Source: Flammeovirga sp. OC4 (GTDB lineage: Bacteria; Bacteroidota; Bacteroidia; Cytophagales; Flammeovirgaceae). From it: a DNA stretch of 38,016 nt. The notes beneath the pieces are model-generated. The model had not been told where the DNA came from, did not search any database, and was given only the letters and a program-made list of their open reading frames with translations. The stretch's first letter is position 1, and every line of letters starts with the position of its first letter. Position numbers and translations under genes: made by a program. The stretch spans positions 1-38,016 of the forward strand of contig NZ_JTAM01000036.1 in NCBI RefSeq assembly GCF_000812565.1, written 5' to 3'. Shown here one piece after another: positions 10,547 to 19,693 of the stretch.

Positions 10547-11593
10547 ATGGAAATATTTGATGTCATAATTATTGGGGGAGGACAAGCAGGATTGTCGGTG
10601 GCTTATTTTTTAAATAGGCACGGTTTGAAATTTTTAATTTTGGATGACAATCAAAAAGCTGGAGGAGCATGGAATAAGGCTTGGGATTCTCTTCAATTAT
10701 TTTCTCCTGGTGTGTATTCTTCATTATCAGGTTGGATGTTGCCTCCTCCTGAAAAAGAGTACCCAACAAAACAAGAATTTATTACTTATTTAGAAAAGTA
10801 CGAGAAGAGGTACGACTTTCCGGTGCAAAGACCAGTGAAAGTTGAAGATACAATTTTTGAAGACGGCATTTACAGAGTTAAAACAAATAAAGGAGAGTTT
10901 TATACCAAAACAGTTGTTGGGGCGACTGGAACGGCTTCAAATCCTAAAATACCACATTATGAAGGGGTTGAATCCTTTTTAGGACAGCAACTTCATTCTG
11001 TCGAATATAAGAAACCTACAGACATTCAGGGAGATAACCTTTTGATTGTTGGTGGAGGAAATAGTGGAGCACAACTTGTAGCAGAATTAACCCAACATAA
11101 AAAAGTACAATGGGCTACTTTATCACCACCCAATTTTTTGCCTGATGATGTGGATGGTCGATATCTTTTTGAACAAGCAAATAAAAAATATAGGGAATAT
11201 TTGAAAGGTGAAATCTCTGAGGAATCTTATTCAATCAGTGATATTGTAATGTTAGATTCAGTGAAAGATGCTAGAGAAAGAGGCGTTCTCAATTACCGTT
11301 CTAGCACCTTTAGTTTTACTCCAAATGGTGTGGTCTGGGAAGATGGTAGTGAAGAAGCGTTTGATGCAGTGCTTTGGTGTACTGGTTTTTCTACTAAATT
11401 AGACTATTTGAATGCTTTGAATATCAATCAAAATGGGAAGATTAATATCAAAAATACGAAGGTGTTAGGTCAAGAAGGTTTATGGCTCGTCGGGTTGGGT
11501 AACTGGACAGGATATGCTTCAGCAACAATTTATGGTGTTGGAAAAACGGCTCGAAGAACTGTTGAGGAGATTGTCGCCTACATTCTCCAATAA
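10547..11593 (+). CDS. FAD-dependent NAD(P)H oxidoreductase, flavin monooxygenase-like
   Basis: 348 residues from the ATG at 10547; a TTG six bases earlier (10541) is possible but less likely. Residues 5-30 form the FAD-binding Rossmann fold (IIIGGGQAGLSVAYFL), and a second dinucleotide motif, LLIVGGGNSGAQLVAEL, lies near residue 162. 'LWCTGFS' and the C-terminal 'GLWLVGLGNWTGYASATIYG' fit the CzcO/YpdA-like group of flavoproteins related to flavin-containing and Baeyer-Villiger monooxygenases. It is short for a true Baeyer-Villiger enzyme. No metal-efflux gene or thiol pathway gene is beside it, so the substrate is unknown. It stands alone, with 127 bases before it and 301 after it. Confidence 0.85.
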   Translation: MEIFDVIIIGGGQAGLSVAYFLNRHGLKFLILDDNQKAGGAWNKAWDSLQLFSPGVYSSLSGWMLPPPEKEYPTKQEFITYLEKYEKRYDFPVQRPVKVEDTIFEDGIYRVKTNKGEFYTKTVVGATGTASNPKIPHYEGVESFLGQQLHSVEYKKPTDIQGDNLLIVGGGNSGAQLVAELTQHKKVQWATLSPPNFLPDDVDGRYLFEQANKKYREYLKGEISEESYSISDIVMLDSVKDARERGVLNYRSSTFSFTPNGVVWEDGSEEAFDAVLWCTGFSTKLDYLNALNINQNGKINIKNTKVLGQEGLWLVGLGNWTGYASATIYGVGKTARRTVEEIVAYILQ

Positions 11594-11643
11594 TTTTTTT
11601 TTAATGTGAAATATCAAATTTTGTTTCCCCATAAAACGAAGCT

Positions 11644-11749
11644 GTACCCTTTTATTTTAGCCTCAGTAATGTCAATTAAGTAAGGTTGTACCCTCTTGAA
11701 AATAAGAGTTGTACCCATTAGAAAGTTAGAATGTGAAGGTTTAGTACCC
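11644..11749. repeat. Four GTACCC repeats in the chitinase upstream region
   Basis: GTACCC occurs at 11644-11649, 11688-11693, 11711-11716 and 11744-11749, the second and third as TTGTACCC. The 301-base gap between the oxidoreductase and the chitinase holds these repeats, an oligo-T run right after the oxidoreductase stop, and nothing else recognised. They could be binding sites of a regulator controlling chitinase expression, or chance. Confidence 0.35.
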
Positions 11750-11797
11750 ATCATTGTTCTCTTTAATACTTGTGTAAGTAGTTGTAAATGAAATAGT

Positions 11798-11831
11798 TTT
11801 GAAATGTAACCAGCGAGTAGGAATATATTTC
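11798..11831 (+). promoter_or_regulatory. Possible promoter of the chitinase gene
   Basis: TTTG at 11798-11801 and TATATTTC at 11824-11831. The spacer is 22 bases, slightly longer than the usual 19-21, and the final G of TAnnTTTG is C. A start near 11838 would give a leader of about 55 bases. Confidence 0.3.
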
Positions 11832-11894
11832 TTCAGTAATATTCCACTAAGATGCTACTACATTAAATAATTTTTAACTATCAACTATTACACA

Positions 11895-14800
11895 ATGCAA
11901 AGCTTAGCCAAAAAGTTCAGGCTTGGACTTTATGCGTGCCTCATAGGTATGCTCTCATTTGTAGGTGCTTACGCTCAAATTGACAGCGGAAGCCCATACG
12001 CCACTAGCGATCACCAAAAACAAGTCATCGGATACGTTCCTAATTGGGACGCATGGAAAGGTGCAGATTTCAATGTGCCTAAAGGAGCACTTAATCACTA
12101 CAACATTGATTATTCTCAGTACACTATTCTCAATTTCTCATTTTTTGGTGTTGCAGTAGATGGTTCCATGCATAGTGGTGATCTCAGAAACAAACAAATC
12201 TACCAGGAAAGTGCCATTCAAAGTCCAGCTGATTTACTCCATCCTGACAAGTATTCTTCTCATGATCAAGCAATGGTCTTAGGTTTTCCTCAACAGTTTT
12301 GGGGGTGGGATGAAGTTTTGTCAGAGTTAGGGTATGAACCTAATCCTGATGGAGCGTGGAAAGGTTGGATCAGAACAGCTACTGGTGAATCTGGTGGTTG
12401 GCCTTTAACGGAATACCCAACACCAGGGATGATTGATATTGCTCATGACTATGGAGCAAAGGTAATGGCTTCCATTGGAGGATGGTCAATGTGTAAACAT
12501 TTTCCAGAAATGGCTGCTGATCCTGTTAAGAAGGCAAGGTTCTTAGAAGACTGTAGAACTTTGGTAGAAGATTATGGTTTTGATGGAATTGATATTGATT
12601 GGGAATATCCAGGTCCATTTGCCGGTATGAACTTTACAGGGTCTGAAGCAGATTACCACAATTTCACACTTTTAATGCAAGACATTAGAGATGTAATTGG
12701 TCCTGATCGTTTGCTGACTGCGGCATTTAGTGCATCACCTGCAAAGTTAGAAAACTTAGAATGGTCAGAACTGAATAAAGTAATGGACTATTACAACATG
12801 ATGACGTATGATTTTCATGGAGGGTGGTCAGGTATTTCAGGTCACAATTCGCCATTGTATCCTTATGAAGGAGAAGAGTGGGGTGATTTCTCTTGGCACA
12901 CAACTTTCTCTTATATGAGAGATCAATTAGGCATTGATACTGAAAAAATCAATATGGGAATGGCTTTCTACGGTAGAGGTGTTGTTGTTGATGGAACACC
13001 AGGGGTGAATGTACCAACCATTAAAAAAGACGTGACATTTTCAGTAGACGGACCAGTTTCATCAGCGGCAGATCTAAATAACTGGGGAGCAACAGAAGGT
13101 TCTCCTTATTATTTTCAAGTGAAAGAAGCTTTGGCTTCTGGTGGTTGGACAAGGCATTGGGATAATGAAGCTCAAGTTCCTTATATGACAAAAGAAGCGA
13201 ACGGAGTGAGTTATTTTACAAGTTATGATGATGAAGAATCGATTGGCTTGAAATCAAAATATGTAACGGATAACAATATTGGCGGTGTAATTATTTGGAC
13301 TGTATTTACGGATTGGAACGTTGGCTCGGAAACAGGTAAAGTTGGAACGTATCCGTTATGTCCTGACACAAAACCTGAATTGGTGCACGTTGTCAATAAA
13401 GTATTTGCGGAGAATGCAGGTCCTGTTAATCCTGCTCCTCTAGTGACATTGACTTTGCCAACAGAGGTAATCGAGCAAACAGAATTATCAGAAGTTTCCT
13501 TTACTTTTACAGCATCTGATGATGATGGAATTGCTTTAATTGCTGTTTCTGTTAATGGAAATGCAGAAACGTTTTCAATATCAGGAACTACAAATACTGT
13601 TACTTTTTTACCTGCTAATTACGGACAACAATCTGTAGAAGTAACGGTAACAGACAGCCAAGGGAAAACTACAACTAAGACAGGGGTTATAAATATTGTA
13701 GATCCGAATATTCCAAATATTGCACCTACAGTAGTAATCATATCTCCTTCAGATGGTACAACAATTACTTCACAAGCATTAGAAACAGTTCAAATTGAGG
13801 TGAATGCTCAAGATGAAGACGGAAGTATTGCATCGGTTTCAATCACAGTAGATGGGCAAACTTATTCTTCAACTACAGCTTCATGGCTTCCTTCTTCTTT
13901 TGGAAATTATACAATTCAAGCTACAGCTACAGATAATGAAGGGGAAAGTACTAGTACATCAATTTCAATTACGATAGAAGAAGATGTAGTAATTAATGAT
14001 TGTAATACTCAAGAGTACGCTCCTTATCCGGCAGTGTATAATGCAGGAGATGTCGTAAGTTATAATGGGATATTATATGAATCTACTGCGAATAACCTTT
14101 TCAATGTTACACCGGGGACTGCAGAACATTGGTGGAAAACCTTAGGACCTTGTGAAACTATGATGACTTCTAATACGGTTCTTTCTTCAAGCACAATGAT
14201 GGCGAGTAATCAACGTCAACTTTCTCAAGAAGAAGTGAATAGTACATCAGCAGGAACGTCATCAAATAGTAGAGTTGCTAGCACTCAGGCAACAGGCTGT
14301 AATGCAGAGGCCTATTCAGGATATCCTTCCATTTACAGTGCAGGAGATATTGTAAGTTATAATGGTTTCCTTTATGAAGCAGTAGTCAATAATCTTTACA
14401 ATGTGACACCAGGTACGGCAGAACATTGGTGGAAAACTTTGGGTCCATGTGATGGAGATGTCGTGGTAGACCCAGTAGTGCCAACAGTGCGTTTTAATAA
14501 TTTATTGACAGAGGAAATTATAGTAGAAAACCTTCCTGTCGTTTTAGATTTATCTACAACAAGTACTGATCCTGATGGTACTGTTGAAACGACGGTAGTA
14601 ACAGTAAATGATATTGTTATTGATGGTAATTCTTTCAATGTCGATGCTTATGGAGTCTACACGATTGTTGCCACAGTAACAGATAATGAGGGTTTGACTG
14701 CTTCAGTAACAAAAGTAGTGACTATTTCTGAAAAGTCTGATATTGGAGGAGATTGTCCTTATCCAGCTTGGTCGCCAACTGAAATTTATACAGGAGGAGA

Positions 14801-16703
14801 TCAGGTAGTTTATAATGGAAAAATTTATAAAGCGAAGTGGTGGACACAAGGAGATACTCCAAATAGTGGAGGTCCGTGGGAAGATACTGGTGAAGTTTGT
14901 GGAAACGGTGGAATTGGTGATGTAGTGCCAACAGTAACTTTTATTCATCCTTCAGGAAATACTTATACATCATTGACAACCATCGATATTGCTGTAGAAG
15001 CGACAGACGAAAATGGAGTAGTTTCCAATGTGGTATTGACTGTTGATGGTACAAGTGTGAATGCTTCTTCAACGACATTTACACCTTCTGATTACGGAAC
15101 TTATGTCATTACGGTTACAGCGACCGATGATCAAGGAAATGTTACAACTGCTACAAAGGCTGTGCAGTTTACAACCTCTTCAGTGGTGGATGTTAATCCT
15201 GATGGCACTATTAATTTAACAGGTCCTTTTGCACCCGCACCAACTGGACAACAGCGTATCATCGGCTACGTTCCAACTTGGAAAGGAAGCCCTGGAGATT
15301 TAGATTATACTAAAGTTACTCACGTCAATGTCTCCTTCTTAGTTTTTGATACAAAACAAGGGGCGGCATATACAGATGCCGACTTTGCAAACGGTGAGTT
15401 TACGGCGGAGTCTTTACATGTTTTAGATTCACTTTTACCGATTATTGTTTCCAAAGCTCATAATGAAGGTGCAACAGTTTCTATTGCAGTTGGAGGTGCC
15501 GTAGATTACGGATTCTTAAAAGTAATGGAAGGGTATAGAGATAACCCTGCTTCAATAGATGCTACAGCAGATAAATTGATTGCTTTTGTAGATCAATATA
15601 ACTTGGATGGAATTGATTTAGATCTAGAGTGTTTCTGGCAAGATCCGGCTATTCCTGGTACTTCAGAGCAAGGTGGCAGAACAAGAGGTACAGACAAGTG
15701 GGGTGGAGAAGTAGAGCAAGGTGCTCATCCTGCTGCTTATGGCTTAACCTTATTGGCGAAAAAATTAAGAGCTAAAAGACCTTCAATGCTCCTTTCTTCA
15801 GCTGTATTCGCCACACCATGGTATGGCAATAACTATGATGCAAGTTTTGTGGAGTACCTAGATTGGTTAGGTTTGATGACGTATGACTTTACGGGTTCTT
15901 GGGATGATTCTCCGATCGGACCTCATTCTTCACTTTATGAAGTAGATCAAAGTAAATACTCAAAAGCAAGTGATAATAACCCTATTTATTCTGTTGAGAC
16001 CTCTTTGCAATATTGGAGTGGTGATTGGGCAACATGGCAGGGTTCTGGGCAAGGTGTCCATAAAAGTAAATTAACAATCGGAGTGCCTTTCTACGGTTAT
16101 GATCTATCGTTAACAAAGAAAGAGGCAGATCAAGGAACAAACGGTTTTTACTTTATAGGCTATGATGAAATTGTAAGTTTATATCCTGATGCACCAACTT
16201 CTTATGATCCAAATGATGCTAATCAGTTAAACGGTTATGTGGGTCTTGACGGAAGAGATATTTATTTTGAAACACCAAAAGGAGCCGCTGCAAAGGTGGA
16301 TTATGCCAGAAATAACGGTTTGCAAGGAACAATTATCTGGGAGTTAACTTTTGATGTTGAAGATCCATCTGTAAGTCTTTTGATGGCGATGAACGAAGCG
16401 TTGTCAAGTAATAACAGACAAATTGTAGCAAGTGCAGCTCTAGAAGCTAATGCATTGGAAATGAGCACTTATCCAAACCCTTTTAGTGCTACTACTCAAG
16501 TGCAATTAGATGTGCATCAATCTGGTCAATTAGAACTTCAAGTGATCAGTTTACAAGGTAAAGTGTTGAATTCAATCATACTTGATGTGCAAGCGGGGGA
16601 AACAGTGATAGATATTAATGGTAGTTCACTTACATCTGGCATTTACTTAGTGAAAGCACAGATAGGAGGGCAGCAATTAATAAGGAGAATTGTGAAAAAA
16701 TAA
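11895..16703 (+). CDS. Secreted bi-catalytic GH18 chitinase with T9SS sorting domain
   Basis: 1602 residues. Order: signal peptide (1-27, ends AYA); GH18 domain 1 (about 40-495) with catalytic DGIDIDWE at 230-237; two Ig/PKD-like domains (about 515-700); a CBM5/12-type chitin-binding module (703-753); a Ser/Thr linker; a nearly identical second module (802-852); another Ig-like domain; a third, divergent module (954-1002, 'WSPTEIYTGGDQVVYNGKIY'); an Ig-like domain; GH18 domain 2 (about 1120-1505) with DGIDLDLE at 1238-1245; and a type IX secretion C-terminal sorting domain (about 1522-1602, beginning STYPNPF, ending in a basic RRIVKK). Both DxxDxDxE motifs are intact, so both domains should cleave chitin. 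Two different GH18 domains in one chain recall ChiA of Flavobacterium johnsoniae, with complementary endo and exo action; which domain does which is inference. It stands alone, ending at a shared terminator. Confidence 0.95.
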   Translation: MQSLAKKFRLGLYACLIGMLSFVGAYAQIDSGSPYATSDHQKQVIGYVPNWDAWKGADFNVPKGALNHYNIDYSQYTILNFSFFGVAVDGSMHSGDLRNKQIYQESAIQSPADLLHPDKYSSHDQAMVLGFPQQFWGWDEVLSELGYEPNPDGAWKGWIRTATGESGGWPLTEYPTPGMIDIAHDYGAKVMASIGGWSMCKHFPEMAADPVKKARFLEDCRTLVEDYGFDGIDIDWEYPGPFAGMNFTGSEADYHNFTLLMQDIRDVIGPDRLLTAAFSASPAKLENLEWSELNKVMDYYNMMTYDFHGGWSGISGHNSPLYPYEGEEWGDFSWHTTFSYMRDQLGIDTEKINMGMAFYGRGVVVDGTPGVNVPTIKKDVTFSVDGPVSSAADLNNWGATEGSPYYFQVKEALASGGWTRHWDNEAQVPYMTKEANGVSYFTSYDDEESIGLKSKYVTDNNIGGVIIWTVFTDWNVGSETGKVGTYPLCPDTKPELVHVVNKVFAENAGPVNPAPLVTLTLPTEVIEQTELSEVSFTFTASDDDGIALIAVSVNGNAETFSISGTTNTVTFLPANYGQQSVEVTVTDSQGKTTTKTGVINIVDPNIPNIAPTVVIISPSDGTTITSQALETVQIEVNAQDEDGSIASVSITVDGQTYSSTTASWLPSSFGNYTIQATATDNEGESTSTSISITIEEDVVINDCNTQEYAPYPAVYNAGDVVSYNGILYESTANNLFNVTPGTAEHWWKTLGPCETMMTSNTVLSSSTMMASNQRQLSQEEVNSTSAGTSSNSRVASTQATGCNAEAYSGYPSIYSAGDIVSYNGFLYEAVVNNLYNVTPGTAEHWWKTLGPCDGDVVVDPVVPTVRFNNLLTEEIIVENLPVVLDLSTTSTDPDGTVETTVVTVNDIVIDGNSFNVDAYGVYTIVATVTDNEGLTASVTKVVTISEKSDIGGDCPYPAWSPTEIYTGGDQVVYNGKIYKAKWWTQGDTPNSGGPWEDTGEVCGNGGIGDVVPTVTFIHPSGNTYTSLTTIDIAVEATDENGVVSNVVLTVDGTSVNASSTTFTPSDYGTYVITVTATDDQGNVTTATKAVQFTTSSVVDVNPDGTINLTGPFAPAPTGQQRIIGYVPTWKGSPGDLDYTKVTHVNVSFLVFDTKQGAAYTDADFANGEFTAESLHVLDSLLPIIVSKAHNEGATVSIAVGGAVDYGFLKVMEGYRDNPASIDATADKLIAFVDQYNLDGIDLDLECFWQDPAIPGTSEQGGRTRGTDKWGGEVEQGAHPAAYGLTLLAKKLRAKRPSMLLSSAVFATPWYGNNYDASFVEYLDWLGLMTYDFTGSWDDSPIGPHSSLYEVDQSKYSKASDNNPIYSVETSLQYWSGDWATWQGSGQGVHKSKLTIGVPFYGYDLSLTKKEADQGTNGFYFIGYDEIVSLYPDAPTSYDPNDANQLNGYVGLDGRDIYFETPKGAAAKVDYARNNGLQGTIIWELTFDVEDPSVSLLMAMNEALSSNNRQIVASAALEANALEMSTYPNPFSATTQVQLDVHQSGQLELQVISLQGKVLNSIILDVQAGETVIDINGSSLTSGIYLVKAQIGGQQLIRRIVKK

Positions 16704-16729
16704 CCTACCTCTATTCTAATAATAAAAAC

Positions 16730-16762
16730 AGAAGCTATTTCGCAATTTGTGAAATAGCTTCT
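16730..16762. terminator. Bidirectional terminator between chitinase and amidohydrolase
   Basis: GAAGCTATTTC at 16731-16741 pairs perfectly with GAAATAGCTTC at 16751-16761 across a 9-base loop, extended by one flanking A-T pair. It lies between convergent genes, with A-rich sequence on the left and a T-rich tail on the right. Confidence 0.75.
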
Positions 16763-16770
16763 TGCTCTAT

Positions 16771-18627
16771 TTAATGATTATGAAGGTGTTCTGGGTGACC
16801 ATGTTCACAACATCCTAATTCTTTTGGCAAGAATATTTTATGTTTTGAACCTGTTTGTGTCAGGTGATGATCTTTTTCTTTTTTATAAGTATACTTACCA
16901 TCCATGATTGTAGCATGTACTTTAATATCCGCAATGTCTCTTAAACCGGCTTCAAATACATTTTCTTCTAGGATAACAAAATCCGCATATTTACCCACTT
17001 CAATAGAACCGATTTTATCTTCCATTCTTGCTTGCCATGCAGGGTAGATGGTTACCGCTTTGATGGCCTGTTCTACTTGCATTGGCGTTTTTGTAGTAGG
17101 AAAAGGTTTTGAATTCTCATTTTGAGGGTCTTGCAAAGTCACCGCTCCTTCAACACTGAACAGTGGATCTACAAGGTTTACCGGTGAACTAGGAACGTCT
17201 GCACTGATACTTAAATTGTGTCCTTCATGAACAGGCAATTCCGTATATCGCATATAGTAATTTTCTGTTCTGTGCTTACCCATAAATTTATACGCATCTG
17301 TAGCTTGACCTTGCCAATCAGAACCAAATAATGGCGTAGTGTTCACTGGGATTTTTAAGTCTAAAACTCTTTGATGATCGTCAGGGTGTGACCAGAAATA
17401 ATGTTGTAGTATATTTCTAGCATAAGTATTTCCTTCTTTCATTGATGCTTCAATAGCATCAATAGTATATCTAGTTGTAGCAGTGCCATCAACATGAGTA
17501 TGTACATCCAATCCATTTCTGTTGGATTTTAAGTGAATTTCCATCAACTTATTTTGACCAACACCTGATACACCTTTAGAATCAATATTGCTGAATTTTT
17601 CAAGCATCAATGAAGTATTACTATTCCAGTTGCCTTCAGGGTGAATTTTGATACCAAGAAGTCCTAGGCGATCGGAGTTGTACTGTTCTTTTAAGTGAAC
17701 TGCCTCTGCAACAAATTCATCTACATCAAAATTAGAATTTTTATACATGTAGTTTTGGAATGTTCTGATTTTTAATTCACCAATTTTATCTAGTGAATCT
17801 AACATTTCAAAAGAGTAGATCATATCCTTTTTGTAACGCTCAAAGTTCATTAAGTTGGGAGTGACTAAACCTTGATTGATTACAGTAGTTATACCCGTTG
17901 ATGCCGATTTATTATAAAGTACTTCCTGACTTTCTTTCATCATTTTGGCAGGGTTCCACGCACCAGCCTTGATGTAAGCCTCTAACCAAATGATTTCAAC
18001 ACCAACTCCTTCGGGCGTTCCGTCTGCATTTCTTCTCCAATACGACATACCAGGAACGGTATCAGGTGTTTCCTTCGTAACACCACCAGCTTCCAGTCCT
18101 TTAGTATTAAACCACATATCATGAATCGTAAAGTCAAAAATCATTGCAGGACGATCCGAAACAGCTTTGTCTAATTCTTTGGCTGTTGGCCATCCGCCGT
18201 ACGTGTCTTTATTCCAACCAAAACCAAAAACAATTGGTTCTTCTGGATGACTGTCAGCATATTCTTTGATCATTCGAAGGTAGTCCTCCTTTGATTTTGC
18301 ATCAAAAAGTTCTACACCTGCTTTCATCCAATTCGATGAAATCAAGTGATCGTGGCCACTTACAAAGCCAGGAAGCATCATTTTCCCTCCAAGATCTACG
18401 ACTTCAGTATTTGGATTAATATATTTTTCTATCTCACTGTCTTTACCTACAAAAACAATCTTGTTGTCTTTTATAGCTACTGCTTCGGCCCACTTTTGCT
18501 GTTCATTGACCGTGTAAACCTGACCATGAAGAAAAACTTTATCTGCCTTTTCTGTTGTTTCACATGAGGTGAATAAAACAAATGTAAGAAGTCCAATAAG
18601 TGCGGTGAATTGTATTAATGTTTTCAT
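16771..18627 (-). CDS. Lipoprotein amidohydrolase, YtcJ/amidohydrolase 3 family
   Basis: 618 residues. The signal ends at lipobox LFTSC (Cys22), so the enzyme should be anchored in the envelope. The mature part opens with 'VFLHGQVYTVNEQQKWAEAVAIKDNKI', the usual beta-sandwich start of this family, then PGFVSGHDH, where His92 and His94 form the HxH metal pair. 'IHPEGNWNS', 'VHTHVDG' (a further His) and the late 'GSIEVGKYADFVILEEN' complete the fold. Family members hydrolyse amide or formamide bonds; the substrate is unknown. Odd feature: the last ~30 residues end in a Cys/His cluster, CCEHGHPEHLHNH, beyond the catalytic fold, which could bind a metal (inference). The gene is monocistronic and divergent from the DUF1761 gene across 190 bases. 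Confidence 0.87.
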   Translation of the reverse strand: MKTLIQFTALIGLLTFVLFTSCETTEKADKVFLHGQVYTVNEQQKWAEAVAIKDNKIVFVGKDSEIEKYINPNTEVVDLGGKMMLPGFVSGHDHLISSNWMKAGVELFDAKSKEDYLRMIKEYADSHPEEPIVFGFGWNKDTYGGWPTAKELDKAVSDRPAMIFDFTIHDMWFNTKGLEAGGVTKETPDTVPGMSYWRRNADGTPEGVGVEIIWLEAYIKAGAWNPAKMMKESQEVLYNKSASTGITTVINQGLVTPNLMNFERYKKDMIYSFEMLDSLDKIGELKIRTFQNYMYKNSNFDVDEFVAEAVHLKEQYNSDRLGLLGIKIHPEGNWNSNTSLMLEKFSNIDSKGVSGVGQNKLMEIHLKSNRNGLDVHTHVDGTATTRYTIDAIEASMKEGNTYARNILQHYFWSHPDDHQRVLDLKIPVNTTPLFGSDWQGQATDAYKFMGKHRTENYYMRYTELPVHEGHNLSISADVPSSPVNLVDPLFSVEGAVTLQDPQNENSKPFPTTKTPMQVEQAIKAVTIYPAWQARMEDKIGSIEVGKYADFVILEENVFEAGLRDIADIKVHATIMDGKYTYKKEKDHHLTQTGSKHKIFLPKELGCCEHGHPEHLHNH

Positions 18628-18819
18628 TTTTTTAGAGTTTATAATCTACCTATGGAAGGGGAAAGTAGATGTGAAAACCCTATTGTATCTGAAAAATATT
18701 TTTATTCTTATGAAATTTTATTTAGTAATTCGTTGATATTTAATAAGGTAAATGATAATTTATTGTTCTATTGAATTGATAATTTAGAATAACTACTCAC
18801 TGTTTATTAAACTTTTACT

Positions 18820-19233
18820 ATGGATTTTTCTTCAATTAATTTTTTAGCAGTACTAGTTGCTGCATTAGTCTCTTTTGTGTTTGGTGCAATATGGTATAAT
18901 CCCTCAATTTTAGGTAAAACATGGCAAAAGGAGCTTGGTTTTACAGATGAATACCTCCAAGAAGGTAGTATGCCCAAGATATTTGGAAGTAGTTTTGTGC
19001 TGATGCTCATAATGGCATTTGGTCAGGCGATGTTAATGGCCCATAGTCATCAAGGTTTCGGGCTGTCGAATGGAGCAATGCATGGATTTATGATAGGTCT
19101 TATGTTTGTGGGTTGTTCGATGGGAATTAATTATTTGTATCAGAGAAGGTCAATCAAACTATGGTTGATTGATAGTGGGTATCAAATCACTTTCCTTACG
19201 CTACAAGGTGCAATTTTGGGTGTTTGGCCTTAG
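18820..19233 (+). CDS. DUF1761 family small membrane protein
   Basis: 137 residues with four hydrophobic segments. 'SFVFGAIWYNPSILGKTWQKELG' in the first quarter is the hallmark of DUF1761 proteins, followed by 'SSFVLMLIMAFGQAMLM', 'HGFMIGLMFVGCSMGINYLYQRRSIKLWLIDSGY' and a last hydrophobic stretch ending in GVWP. The function of the family is unknown. It is followed 11 bases after the stop by a strong terminator shared with the convergent secG gene. Confidence 0.85.
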   Translation: MDFSSINFLAVLVAALVSFVFGAIWYNPSILGKTWQKELGFTDEYLQEGSMPKIFGSSFVLMLIMAFGQAMLMAHSHQGFGLSNGAMHGFMIGLMFVGCSMGINYLYQRRSIKLWLIDSGYQITFLTLQGAILGVWP

Positions 19234-19244
19234 GTATTGAGCAT

Positions 19245-19278
19245 AAAAAAACCACTTGTTTGATCAAGTGGTTTTTTT
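19245..19278. terminator. Bidirectional terminator between DUF1761 gene and secG
   Basis: Perfect 14-base stem: AAAAAAACCACTTG at 19245-19258 and CAAGTGGTTTTTTT at 19265-19278, loop TTTGAT. The U tract is available in both directions, as expected between convergent genes. Confidence 0.9.
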
Positions 19279-19302
19279 ATTAATCTATATTGATTATGTG
19301 TG

Positions 19303-19662
19303 TTACTCAGCAGGAGCTGCTTCACTAGGAGCTTCAGCAGGAGTACCTTCTTCAGCAGGAAGGGTAGTAGGTGCCGGTGGCAATACTTCTTCTGCATTTT
19401 CGATACTTGATGAAGTTGGTGTGTTTGCTGAATTATCTTTAGGAATGAAAATATTCACACCAATAGATAAAACAAACAAAGATACAGCTAAAATCCATGT
19501 TGCGTTTTCAATCCAAGAAGAAGCTCTTCTTGCGCCCATCATAGAGCTACTCGCAGCGCCCATGTCGCCAGTAAGTCCTCCACCTTTTGAATCCTGAGCT
19601 AAAACTACTAATACAAGAAGTACAGCAATTACTAAGATCAAGATTATGAAAAAGTACATCAT
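19303..19662 (-). CDS. secG: Preprotein translocase subunit SecG
   Basis: 119 residues. Two membrane helices (residues 1-22 and about 53-72) flank the conserved cytoplasmic loop 'DSKGGGLTGDMG'; the second helix is followed by 'NIFIPKD'. SecG binds SecYE in the inner membrane and aids SecA-driven export. The C-terminal ~40 residues are a Pro/Ala/Glu-rich tail absent from short SecG proteins but common in this phylum. It is the last gene of the minus-strand block, 31 bases after the TPR gene. Confidence 0.93.
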   Translation of the reverse strand: MMYFFIILILVIAVLLVLVVLAQDSKGGGLTGDMGAASSSMMGARRASSWIENATWILAVSLFVLSIGVNIFIPKDNSANTPTSSSIENAEEVLPPAPTTLPAEEGTPAEAPSEAAPAE

Positions 19663-19693
19663 TGTATTATAATGTTTATAACTTTATATAACT

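Noticed and set aside
16686-16703. Possible truncation of the chitinase at its C-terminus
   Set aside because: The sorting domain is complete and ends in the typical basic tail just before the stop.
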